A DNA stretch of 64,000 bases from NCBI GenBank assembly GCA_963969345.1, contig OZ017769.1, positions 4,030,816 through 4,094,815 of the forward strand, in the 5' to 3' direction. The position numbers were made by a program, and so were the translations under genes. Each line of letters starts with the position of its first letter. The first letter of the stretch is position 1. This document shows positions 27,893 to 37,496 of the stretch, piece by piece. The stretch is from Turbatrix aceti. Lineage: Eukaryota; Nematoda; Chromadorea; Rhabditida; Panagrolaimidae. The notes beneath the pieces were generated by a model. That model did not search any database, was not told the DNA's origin, and saw only the letters and a list, made by a program, of their open reading frames with translations.

Positions 27893-28724
27893 CTAATTAA
27901 AGGTGATATCATAAATCTGGAATCAACAAGCAGGAAGCAATAGGAGTCTGGATTTCTAAAATTAGCCCCATGGAGCAGCAGCGATCATCGAATCTTCCAG
28001 AAATAATTTTTTTCTGAGATCGAAAAAAAATCAAAGTACACACGTTGTGGTCATGGATGAATCACCTATAACACGTCAGTTTACCAACGTGCATGCCGAC
28101 GGTCACACACGTCGTCGAGGAATTCTAGTTCTTCTCCGAAAAAAAATAAAATAAAAGAAAGAAAAGAAAATTGGGGTAGAGGGATTTTTTTATGTATTCG
28201 TGACAATCACCCGCTGTTGCTGCTTGCTTTGGGAAACAAAAGCATCTCCCAGAGCACGGAGACACGCGCGGGTACCACCCGGGCAGTTTACGTGCAGGTC
28301 TGCCCCTAAAATAGGAGACAAAGCGGACAGGATGTCACGTTTCGCGTGTGACCAGGATTCCCACAGCCTGTAGCAGCACGTTTACGATTGTTTTTTTTAC
28401 GGCCGCGCAACGTCATCTTAAATTCCGCATTCTTTTCCTCTCTTTTCTGCAGTTTCTGCTAATTTTAGTACCTATTAAAAAAACCGGGGGAAAGTCTTCT
28501 TTTTTTAGAAAAGGCTACACTGCAGCTTTTATAGCTTCGAACTTTGAACAGTTGATTCTGGGTGGATGTTGGGTAATTTCAGGCACATTAGGTGCATGAT
28601 GCGGATTCAAAGAGACTAAACAGGAGCAAAAAAGACCGAAAAGTGTAAAGAACTGCTCAATTCAATGAAAAATTAAAATTTTGCAGCTTTATTTCCAAAA
28701 AACCTAAATGTGATCGAATTAAGA

Positions 28725-29239
28725 ACCACGTGCTCTTATTTGACATCATCGACTTCTAAGACCCAAAATAATGTTATCGTCGGTAATCTAATTATCAAAT
28801 TACGCGAGTTGCTAAAAACAGTCCCCCCAGTTTGCAAAATTCTTTTCAGTTGTCGTGCTCGAAAAAACGTGACTTTCTAATCAAACAATACAGATTTGAC
28901 CAAAAATGATTCCAAAATGCCGAAAAGTGCCAAAATTATCATAAATCCAGAAAAAATGATAAATTAGGAATTTCAATCCCAAAAACAGTCCAGAACAGAC
29001 CTCAAATACTGTTGTGGATTCAAAAGTGCCGAAAAGTGAAAAAAAATCACCCAGAATCCAAAAAATTAAAAAATCCTGGATTGCAATCCCAAAAACAGTC
29101 CAAAATCTTTATAACACCACGTGCTCTTATTTGACACCATCCGACTGCTGATCGACCTCTGAAGCCCCAAATAATGTTGTCATCGTTAATTCAATTAACC
29201 AATTATTCCATGTGCTAAAAACAGCTCTTTTCAGTTCGC
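28725..29239. repeat. Nested tandem duplication, about 390-bp and 108-bp periods
   Basis: The segment starting ACCACGTGCTCTTATTTGAC at 28725 recurs at 29116 with similarity for about 125 bp, ending near a shared CTTTTCAGTT. Between the copies, a unit starting CCGAAAAGTG at about 28919 is repeated at about 29027; both end with the shared stretch CAATCCCAAAAACAGTCCA. This shows repeated local duplication in non-coding DNA. Confidence 0.75.
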
Positions 29240-29497
29240 AGAATCCACTACGACAATGCCCAAGACGTGACGCCGCTTCCAAATCAGTCATCTCGTCAGC
29301 CATACCATACTCCTTCTGCCACCCTCACCTTATTCTAAATACTCTACGTGAGTTCCAGCGTGCAAATAAATATTACAAATTCAAGGTCAAGATAATTCCA
29401 TAGTCTGGGCACGTTCAGTTCGAAGGAATGCTCATGCTTGTCACGTTTTGTATGTATTGTTTGATACAAGATTGGATTGCTTTCTGCCTAATTGCAG

Positions 29498-29532
29498 CGT
29501 TCGTTCGTTCGATCGCTCGTTCGTTCGTTCGC
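29498..29532. repeat. GTTC microsatellite
   Basis: Interrupted (GTTC)n, about 35 bp, containing GATCGCTC in the middle. Confidence 0.9.
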
Positions 29533-31027
29533 CAACCAACTACACCAGTTCCAGCCAAATCGTCCGTCATCGGTTGTTTTGTTTTTTTATGGCGTCACCC
29601 GCATTTACCGCTTGTTTTTCTCCCTGATGACCCTGCTTGTCTCTGTCTTTTGCAGCCTTGTTTTTATCCTAAAAAACAAAAAGCAAAAAAAAAGAAGAGC
29701 AGCTAGCTACATTCTGCAGAGCAATTCTGAGGAATGTTTACACCTGACGTTGCCTAAAAACCGTAAATCGCCGGGTAACAAGAGATAAAGAGGAAAAAAG
29801 ATAAACACACTTATGTAACAAAAAAACGATAATCACAGAAAAAACATCATTCCTCACAAGTGTTTCACTACGTTTAAGCTATTATTGTGTAACAGCAAAG
29901 AGATGCGCATTATTACGCCGCGTAAAGCCGTTTGATGCCCTCGCGATCATCTCAATCTCATTGAATAATGAATGAAAAAGACAAAAGCCACACAGTCAGC
30001 ACCGGAAATTAACTTTTTTTCGATATGTACGTGTCTTCATCTCCTAAATCGGCATTGCCGCGTGTTTTCGAGCCCGATGACTAATTTCGATTTGAACGGA
30101 GGGCATTCAGCTATTTAGGTGTAATTGCTACACGCGACGAGAGGGATTACGACACAACTTTGAGGATTTAGATGTCAAGATTACGCCACCGCACTGTGCA
30201 ATATAGGGCCCTGCTTTTTGCCTACGTAGCAATAAGCTGCATAAAAAATAAATATGTAATTAGTATAACAAAAATTGAAATTAAAAGTGTTACAGACAAA
30301 ATAAATATAGACTTTTATAGTGCCAAAGTCGGATAGAAGGGAGCAGAAGTCAAAATAAATAATATTTAGTCGGATAAATTCAAGACTTGAGCGAACATAA
30401 GGGAAAACTAAAAAATGCCAAACTGGTCAGGTGGGCCAAAAAAAGTTTTGTTTCGGGACTCCCGAATCGGGAGTAAACTAAAATTTGTTCACAATACATA
30501 AAAAATCAAATTTTTCAATCGAGTCCATAAAAAATCCCCGTTCTAAAAAAGTTCTAAAAAATCTCATGCAAATTTTTTATTTGACCCAAAATCGTCGAAC
30601 CGAGTTCAGTTCAAAATTTTTAGTTCATAAATAATTATTTTTTGAAATTTAGAAAAAAAGAGGCAATAAATGCAACAATTTTGACATCAATCAGCGATTT
30701 TTTCAATTTTTGGGTAATTTTTAAGCTAGGCTGAACAAAAACTTTGATCGCACGTTCCACGCAATTTTGTTCTTTCATAAATAAATATTTGCGCGTCACT
30801 TTTTTTATTCTAATTTAGACCTGGGCTTTTTTTAGCCAATTTTCGCTACAGTTGACCACGTTTTATCCAATGAACACCTACCTTCGCCAACGCAATGATT
30901 TCAAATCAAAAACAATTTTTCTAATTAGAAATGTTTTTTATGAAGCGCAAGTGTCAAAAAACAAAAAAAAAACAAAAATATAAAATCTATTTTGGAATTC
31001 ATAAATATGTACATCATCTTAAAAAAA
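29533..31027. other. No gene seen, very AT-rich
   Basis: There are long A and T runs and no exon. One 17-bp palindrome, ACTCCCGAATCGGGAGT, lies near 30,460. Confidence 0.6.
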
Positions 31028-31241
31028 GTTCTGTCTGGAGGGGTACAAAAAAAATTAATTCGTTCTAATCAGTGTCCTCAATAACGGGTACAGACGGTAT
31101 AAGTGACGAATTAGCGAGGAAAATACGTATTAACCGCGGCAAATAACGCATCCAGATCCGTCATAAATCAGGGAAAAGTCGCATCACGCCCAGATAAAAC
31201 CGAATTGTTATTGACACTTCTTTCTTATCTTCCGACAGAAC
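31028..31241. mobile_element. MITE-like element with imperfect terminal inverted repeats
   Basis: The left end reads GTTCTGTCTGGAG and the right end is its approximate inverse, CTTCCGACAGAAC. Further in, AGTGTCCTCAATAAC on the left pairs with GTTATTGACACTT on the right, so inverted similarity extends roughly 45-60 bp into each side. The interior is CpG-containing and homopolymer-poor, unlike the flanks. No coding capacity and no clear target-site duplication were seen. A small non-autonomous DNA transposon is the best reading. Confidence 0.5.
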
Positions 31242-32590
31242 CTTTTTCTGGGATCTGCCAGAACAATAGAGCCAGATCTTCCACAAATAACCTAATTTGT
31301 AAATATACTAAATTCGAGATTTATCTATTTGGCAGATTCCCGGCTCATCAATTCCATAAACCAATCAGAAAAAAAAGAGGAAATTTGATGTCGGATTTTT
31401 GGTTCGTTCCTACCTACTTTTTTTTGAGAAAATGCGTAATTAGGAATTTGAATTTGGAAGCAATGTTCTGCAAACAAATTCAATAATACATATTTATTAC
31501 CTATGCAAGTACGTGCAACTTCAAAGTACACCGCCACCGCGGCATAGACGAGTCATCATGGCCAAAGAAGTCATTCATGTATAACAAACATACGTCGTAT
31601 GCAGTTTGGACTTCCTAGGTGGTAATACATTTACTTCTACATATTTACCTGGGTGGAGGGGGTTAAAATAAATTAATACTCGAAACTGCACTCAAAAGTT
31701 GCGCTCCAAAAGTGCAACCTGCGGGTGGGGGCAGATAGTGGAAACATTGATAGTGGAAACGTGGCATTTAACAAAATTGCGTCAGATGCCAAAAAACACG
31801 TCGTCGCTAAAGTTCAACTTTTTTTTTAATTTTCTAAGATTGCAATGAAAAAAATGACAACTTCGTCAAGAAAAACAGAAAAATTCTATTTTTTTCCGGA
31901 AAACAACAAAAAATCTCTGCATTCTAATAATTTAAGATTTCGATGGTATTATGCCTACTGTAGCACACAAATCGTCCTTTTCCACTGCTATTTTTTAGCA
32001 ATCTGTCTGAGTGATCGGAGTACTTATCATCTATCTATGATTGGATGGATACAAAGACTCCTCGCTAGACACATGTGCAGATTTGACAAAAAAGCAAAAC
32101 AACACAGGAGAGAAAAAGATGATGCGTCAGGTTAAAAGAGGGGGTTAGTCGATGAAAAAACAAGGATTACCAAGATGACCGTAAAATTAATTTTGGAGAT
32201 TCGTCCCAGATTTTAAGATTTTAGGAGCAGTGCACAGCTGATTGTGAAAGGTTTTGGGTGCTACAGACCCCGATTAAAACGAGTGAACGACTGTTTTGGA
32301 TAAAAGATTATTTTTAAAAATTTTAAATTCAATTGTTTTTGTAGACAAGCTTAAAATATCCGTCTGGAAGACTTTAAAATTACAGTACGCCAGTCTGGTT
32401 TTTTTTAAATGGCGAGTATCGTATTCCATGATTCATTCAATCGAGAAAAGCAATTATTTATTTTCATTAGCAGTGCTGAAAAAAACTGAGCATTCGAATA
32501 CCGACCCAAAAATCCGAAATTTCAGGTTCGAAAAATCGCAGTTGTTTGTGAACATTTGTATCTTTTCATTGTTTTTTAAATAACAAAAAT
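31242..32590. other. No gene seen
   Basis: AT-rich DNA with short frames only. Confidence 0.6.
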
Positions 32591-32667
32591 ACGCCATTTT
32601 AATGAAAACGCCATTTTTTTTGAAAAATCCAAAAATACGCCATTTTTTTTTGAAAATCCAAGCTTTT
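32591..32667. repeat. ACGCCATTTT tandem repeat
   Basis: Three copies of ACGCCATTTT are spaced by A/T-rich spacers (GAAAA(A)TCC). The tract lies just 3' of the Gag-like gene that ends at 32810. Confidence 0.7.
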
Positions 32668-32809
32668 GGATACTCGATCAAGAACGTTTGTACGATCCTT
32701 TGCACGGTCGTCGAATTTTATTTATAAAAATTTTTCAAAAAACAATCAAAAACAATTTTTTTGCATAACAAAAAAACAACCACCAAATCAACTCGTCCAT
32801 TTTTTCGAT

Positions 32810-32965
32810 TTAGTGGGCAACGAACTCGGGTTCGGCTTTCAATTCGGTGTCTCGCTTCAAACTTTTGCAGGCCGGTCGAATGTGTCCAAGCTTGCCACAG
32901 TAACGACAGGTGTTGTTTTTGTACCTGCATTCGGACTTTTGATGCGGTTCGTTGCACCGGTTGCA

Positions 32966-33004
<39 letters not shown>

Positions 33005-33901
33005 GTCAGCTTTCTTGCTGGAAGCTCGGTTTCTGCGACGCCGATTCTTCTTCTGGGTCGGGATCGGGGTCGGGATCGGAAATGGTTCGCCAAAAGCGTC
33101 GTCCGAGTAATCCTTATCTCTGTACATCGCTCGTTCGTGCAATTCGTAGGAATAAATTTCTCTCTCAATCTTTGAAAAATCGAGATTCTTGGCGGGATCC
33201 TGGAACACAAATTCCAGGAGTTCGTTGCGAATGTCATTGTGCATGGGATGATCGATCTTGCTGAGGAGAAGAAGAGCAAGAAGTTGTCCGCGACTGAGTT
33301 CCTCGAGTCGTGCATCGCGTGCCAAATCTCCGATCCTGGTGGCGAAATTGAAGACTCCCTCCCCGGGTTCTAATTCCGCAGCAAAGAGCTCAAAACGGAC
33401 ATCGATGAGATTGTTCGGCGTCAGTCTCCATTTCTCGAGCTTGTCCATGAATTCTTCGTAGCTGTAGTCCAAAAAAAGTGTATGAGGCAGTTCGGCTTTC
33501 TCAAAGCTACGGTAGGCTTCCGGGGTCATGTGCAGAAAAACGAACGTAACTTTCTGCTCGTCATTCCAGTGTTCAAAGGTTTCCCCGCATTCTATCGCAA
33601 ATTCGACCTTGTGCTTCCAGTCAAAATAGGCCTTGGGACGTTCGAGGATCACGGGAAGGAGTTCAATGTCCTTCAGGTAAGGCAACGGCAGATTAGGAAA
33701 CAACACCGTAGATGCCGCTGCGTTGCTCTTTTTCACGTTTCTCATCGCTTCCATGAACTTTCCAAGCTGCACGTCGTTCATGGCAGGCACGCTGTGGAAC
33801 ATCGAGTTGAATTTGTCCTCGGACATCTTTGGCAGCTGTTTCTGGAAAAAAAACAACAAAATAAAATAAAACCGTCAGCAGACGCGTCATTCTTACTTAC
33901 A
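32810..33901 (-). CDS. Gag-like protein with CCHC zinc knuckles, copy 1
   Basis: Intact 338-aa frame; ATG at 33826, stop at 32810-32812. The N-terminal two thirds is a Gag-type helical region containing VTFVFLHMTPEAYRSF and a leucine-rich LARDARLEELSRGQLLALLL segment. A (TP)n linker encoded by a GGGTCG/CGACCC hexamer array follows. Then come a C-x2-C-x3-H-x4-C knuckle (CNRCNEPHQKSEC) and a classical C-x2-C-x4-H-x4-C knuckle (CRYCGKLGHIRPAC), which bind nucleic acid in retroelement Gag proteins. A 5' untranslated exon is supported by a donor at 33900 (GTAAGTAAG) and an acceptor at 33842, giving a 59-nt intron. No protease, reverse transcriptase or integrase follows. It is either a domesticated Gag gene or a Gag-only element. 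Confidence 0.85.
32968..33003. repeat. GGGGTC hexamer array encoding a Thr-Pro linker
   Basis: Perfect GGGGTC repeats lie inside copy 1 of the Gag-like gene and encode PTPTPT in front of the zinc knuckles. A second interrupted (CGGGAT/CGGGGT) tract follows at about 33057-33080. Copy 2 lacks the array, so it expanded after the duplication. Confidence 0.9.
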
Positions 33902-34313
33902 CAGACAAACTCGTAGGCCAATCAAGGATATGGATATGGGTAATCTCGCAAGAAAGCAGCCACAAAACCAAAACGTTGTTGAATGAAAAACGATGACAAA
34001 TAAATAACTGGACAAGAAAAGTTCCGCACGTCTGATTTTTCGTGTCGAGATTCACATCAACGCCTTCGATAAGCGTTTTGTGAGGTTTTCGAAGCGAAAA
34101 AGTGGCACAACTGCGTTTTTTTCATTTTTTTTAAACTGTGATAATTTAGGTTACTGTAAATACCGTAATTTATGATTCACTTGATCGATATTTACTGCTT
34201 CACTTATTATTTATCAGTTTTTCTACCGTAAAAAAGCACAATCACTAAATAATACCTAATCAGTTGCTGATAACTTTGATATGGTCGACTTTGTTCACTC
34301 GGCTCTCGTTCCC

Positions 34314-35313
34314 CTATTGCAGACTCCAGCAAGCCGGTCGAATATGCCCCACTTTTCCGCAATAATGGCAGGCGGATTTTTTGTACCTGCATTCGGATTG
34401 ATGATGCGATCCGTTGCACCGGTAGCAGGTTTGGGTGTCGTCATATTCTTCCTCGCGAGGGGCTTGTTTGCTGCGACGACGATTCTTCTCCCGGGCCGGG
34501 GGAGAGTCACTGGTGGAGTCGGTGTTCTGATTTGTATTTTCTATCGATAGCTTAAATTTTGAATAATCCAATATTTCTTTTTCTAAATCTTCGTAGGTGA
34601 GATCCTTGGTCGGATTCATGAATATAGAAGTCAATAACGCATTTCGAATGTCAACGTGCTCGGGATCGTTGAGATTGCTGAGGATCAGGAAAACGATCAT
34701 CGATTCGTGATCGGCTGTTTCGAGTCCAGACATGCGTGCAAGGGTCTGCATTTTTCGAACATAATGAAGAACACTTTTTTCCGGATTTGGTTTAAAAGTG
34801 AACAGCTTGTAACGGAGTTCCAAAAGTCGACTGGGAGTAATCATCCAATTTTCGATCTTTTCCATCAATTCTTCGTAGCTGCAGTCCAAAAAATGCATGT
34901 CCGGCAGTTTGACTTCCGCAAAGTTACGGTAAGCATCCGGGGTCATGTGCAGAAAAACGAACGTAACCTTCTGCTCGTCATCCCAGTTTTCCGATGCTTG
35001 CATGACCGAATTCTGAACACGGTTCTTCCAATTAAAAAAATCCGTGGGTTTTTTGGGAAACCGCGAAAGCAGTGGAATATCGTTCTCGTACGGCGATTTC
35101 TGGGGATCGTCAGGATTCAAAGCAGCCGATGCCGCAGCGCTGTACTTCATCACATTTCTCACGGATTCCATGAATATTCCAAGCTGCTCGTTGTTCATGG
35201 ACGGCACCTGGCGAAAGGTCCAGCTGATCACGTCTTCGGACATTGACATGAGCGATTTTTTATTCTAAAAAAAAGAAGCAAGGCCTATCAGCCAGCAGAG
35301 GATCATCCTTACC
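34314..35313 (-). CDS. Gag-like protein with CCHC zinc knuckles, copy 2
   Basis: Intact 311-aa frame; ATG at 35249, stop at 34314-34316. It is clearly paralogous to copy 1: a shared DDEQKVTFVFLHMTPDAYR-type block, shared CSYEELMEKIENW, and two knuckles (CYRCNGSHHQSEC and CHYCGKVGHIRPAC). The linker is acidic and serine-rich instead of (TP)n. A 48-nt intron (35265-35312; donor GTAAGG, acceptor TTTTTTTAG) precedes the ATG at the same place as in copy 1, and the intron and upstream flank are similar. That indicates DNA-level tandem duplication, not retroposition. No pol is adjacent. Confidence 0.85.
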
Positions 35314-35534
35314 TCCCAGGAGTCGTCGTAAAGAATGTATAATAATTAGGATTCTGAGTTGGGGTCAGGAAATCAGTCCACAATGAACACAACTGTTATT
35401 CAACACGAAATAATGGGAAATGATACGGAAAAGCAGCGTCTCTGACTTTTTGGGTCGAAAATTAGCACTACAGTAAATGTTTGGGAGAATTTGAATTACA
35501 ATACTTTTTTTTGCGTTAACATAAACAGATAAAA

Positions 35535-35770
35535 TCACGGGCCGAACAATGACGTCAATTTTACATATGTATTTACCAGAAGCACCGTATTTTCCGCTGA
35601 AAGACCAAAAAATAATTTATCAGTTTTTCGATGTTCATAATTTATCAGTTTTTCGATGTTACAAAAAAGTTTATCGCAAATTCTACTCAGTTTCTGACAA
35701 CACCGACATCGGGCACGGCTTGCAATCTCTGCGGTAAAATTTTTATATTTTTTCAATCAAAAATGAACAC
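35535..35770 (-). pseudogene. Eroded third Gag-like unit (tail only)
   Basis: On the minus strand a frame reads CRCCQKLSRIC, resembling the start of the second knuckle (CRYCGKLGHI). It is followed downstream by two copies of GAAAAACTGATAAATTAT, which match GAAAAACTGATAAATAAT in the 3' flank of copy 2 (about 34,205-34,225). It sits directly upstream of the copy 2 promoter, just as the tail of copy 2 sits upstream of copy 1. The similarity is short, so this is tentative. Confidence 0.35.
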
Positions 35771-35804
35771 AACCAAATTTTTTTGGTAATTTGAATCAGA
35801 TTAT

Positions 35805-35905
35805 TGTTATGGTTCCCGCGGTTCTTCTTCTGATTGAGACAAATGTTTTCAAACAACCAAATTTATTAAATATAAATAAACAACAAAAACCAAGTTGACA
35901 CAACA
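35805..35905 (-). mobile_element. Internally deleted LTR relic
   Basis: Read on the minus strand, it starts TGTTGTGTCAAC and ends ACCATAACA. Its 3' half aligns in order with the solo LTR at 36,072-36,412: AATAAA, AATCAGA, AAGAAC, GGGA-CC, ATAACA. It is 101 bp against 341 bp, so the central part is missing. The flanks do not match each other. It lies about 550 bp upstream of Gag-like copy 2. Confidence 0.65.
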
Positions 35906-36071
35906 TCCCTCTATTCTTAAAACCAAAACTTAGGGGGTGTCCAAAAATTGAAAGCAACAAATCAGAATTTCAAAACGGCCAAATAACAACAACAGAAAAA
36001 TTGAACGTAAAGCTGCATCGTCGCCTTATGTTAGTCGCTCTGGGGGGATCTTTATCGGCCACCAAGTAGCC

Positions 36072-36412
36072 TGTTATGATTGGGTCCCCCAGTTCTTGAC
36101 TCTGATTAGGCACACACTTCAACAACAGTTTATTTGAACAACTCACAAAGAAAGATGAAAGGTAGACGGTTCGTGGATCAGTTGATCAGATCATGATCCG
36201 GGCGAGGGGGCTAGCGCTTAAGTAGCCCTCATCAGTCGGTGGTCTGACTGATAACGAGGGGCCTACCTACTCGCGCTAATTGACTGTTATCAGTCCATTA
36301 GCGCTTTTACAACTAGCCTAATGGATTACCAGCTACCGAATTCCGGTAGCCGGGAGGCATGGTTGTAAAAGTAGGCGCTGATTGTTGGTCGGCCAATTAG
36401 GTTGACACAACA
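36072..36412 (-). mobile_element. Solo LTR with 5-bp target-site duplication
   Basis: On the minus strand the 341-bp element begins TGTTGTG and ends CATAACA, so it has TG...CA ends with 6-of-7 inverted termini. It is flanked by identical GGCTA (36,413-36,417 and 36,067-36,071). It contains AATAAA in its 3' third and nested inverted repeats (GCTACCG/CGGTAGC; GACTGATAAC/GTTATCAGTC; GCGC-TTTTACAAC/GTTGTAAAA-GCGC). A 5-bp duplication fits BEL/Pao and many Ty3 elements. It interrupts an open frame: without it the frame would run on past the insertion point. Confidence 0.85.
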
Positions 36413-36666
36413 TAGCCGCTGCCGTAGTTGGTAGGAGATACCGCACGGGGGTCTTTTTGGTTGACAATCGCGTATACGCGGTCTTCGGGCCCATAATAAT
36501 ATGTCGTGTCCCGAAAGATTACATGGACAATCTCTGGATCAGATTCCATTAGACGGAACAAGTCGTGATAAGTAAGTCCGGACCATCTGCCGTAACTTCG
36601 TTCGGAATCCGTCTCGGTGAAGCGTGTTGATGCTGCCTCGTATGAGCCGTGTGGATTCTCAACGAT
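36397..36666 (-). pseudogene. Unidentified open frame interrupted by a solo LTR
   Basis: A 90-codon open frame without an ATG near its start runs from just after a TGA at 36,667 into the first bases of the LTR, where it stops at 36,397. The residues look protein-like (for example RWSGLTYHDLFRLMESDPEI and YYYGPEDRVYAIVNQKDP). Across the target duplication the frame stays open for about 31 more codons, to 35,970. That fits insertion into coding sequence. It may be an exon of the same locus as the frame at 36,723-37,037. I do not recognise the family. Confidence 0.45.
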
Positions 36667-36722
36667 TCAAGGACTAGGAAGAAGCCCGCTGGGTCTTTTG
36701 TTCGACGCGAAAATATATAATT

Positions 36723-37037
36723 TTAAATAATAAATAGGAAGAACGCCGATGGGTTGGGACGGGAGAGCGGGGTTTTGATAAGGTCAGCATGGCGCTTTAA
36801 TTCGAGGAACTGCGTTTCCTTGCTGACCATGCTCAAGAGGCGCGGAAATGTGATTCCGGGTACCACGAGCGTCGGGTCTGCCGGAAGGTGGGCCTTTTCC
36901 AAGGCCCTCCATACGTACTGGAGTGGAACGACGGGGTCCTGCTCGCTTGCGCCGAAGAGTAAATCCGCCATTCGTAGGAGCTGTATAACACGTTGATGTT
37001 TGTGAGACTTAGAGGATAGAACCGGAGGATACATCAT
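36723..37037 (-). CDS. Hypothetical 104-aa frame
   Basis: ATG at 37,037 and stop at 36,723. Composition is mixed and non-repetitive, with segments such as LRMADLLFGASEQDPVVPLQ and PGITFPRLLSMVSKETQFLE, so it may be a real exon. It is followed within about 60 bp by the LTR-interrupted frame on the same strand. No signal peptide, membrane segment or known motif was seen. It could be the 5' exon of that broken gene, or a transposon fragment. Confidence 0.35.
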   Translation of the reverse strand: MMYPPVLSSKSHKHQRVIQLLRMADLLFGASEQDPVVPLQYVWRALEKAHLPADPTLVVPGITFPRLLSMVSKETQFLELKRHADLIKTPLSRPNPSAFFLFII

Positions 37038-37496
37038 AATATATAATATTTTTTAACAAATATTTATTTATATAAATGCCATACTGGTCAGTAAATATTT
37101 ATGAAGAATGATTGTGTTATTCATGGCTCCGAAATTATCTGCTTCCTTGGCGCACTTATCGCGGTCGCACCAAAAAGAGATAACGCGTTATCGTTTTGTA
37201 GCTGTCCACAGTCAGAGTTTTGTCGATTTCAAATCCTTTATACTTGCCGAAAACAGAATTAAAATTTTGTTTGTCCTCACGAAATCGACTGTTATCAAAT
37301 TTTCATGCTATCATGATTTCAATTTAAGCCTGACTGATAAATATGATCGTGGAAACCAAGTGTGTGTCCCTTTCCTTTTATTTTGAGTAACACTACTAAA
37401 AAAAACGTGAATAAATTTAAATTAACAATAAAAAAAATTAATTAAGGAAAAATCAATTACTTAAAATCAATGAAAAAAAAGAGTCTTGACATTGTC
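37038..37496. other. Intergenic, AT-rich, with a 14-bp palindrome
   Basis: No exon is seen. GATAACGCGTTATC (37,179-37,192) is a perfect palindrome. The stretch holds the 3' flank of the importin-alpha-like gene on the minus strand. Confidence 0.6.

Larger units (their letters stand above)
23469..28724. other. Gene-poor DNA, no supported gene
   Basis: Only short low-complexity frames are present. The stretch contains a 20-bp palindrome (23,765), an ATTA microsatellite near 24,885, a TTGCGCGCAA-like site (CTGCGCGCAACGTTCGCG, 27,024-27,041), an everted AGGTCA pair (27,411-27,430) and a hairpin at 27,858. Confidence 0.55.

Noticed and set aside
34656..35246. 196-codon plus-strand frame
   Set aside because: Antisense shadow of the Gag-like copy 2 coding sequence.
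36060..36066. Primer-binding-site-like TGGTGGCCGA after the LTR (minus strand)
   Set aside because: The identical GGCTA on both sides of the LTR and frame continuity across the site show this is host flank, not an internal retroelement leader.
36180..36260. CTGATGAG with a following stem, resembling a hammerhead ribozyme core
   Set aside because: The stem is present but the required GAAA after it is missing, and the region is explained by the solo LTR.
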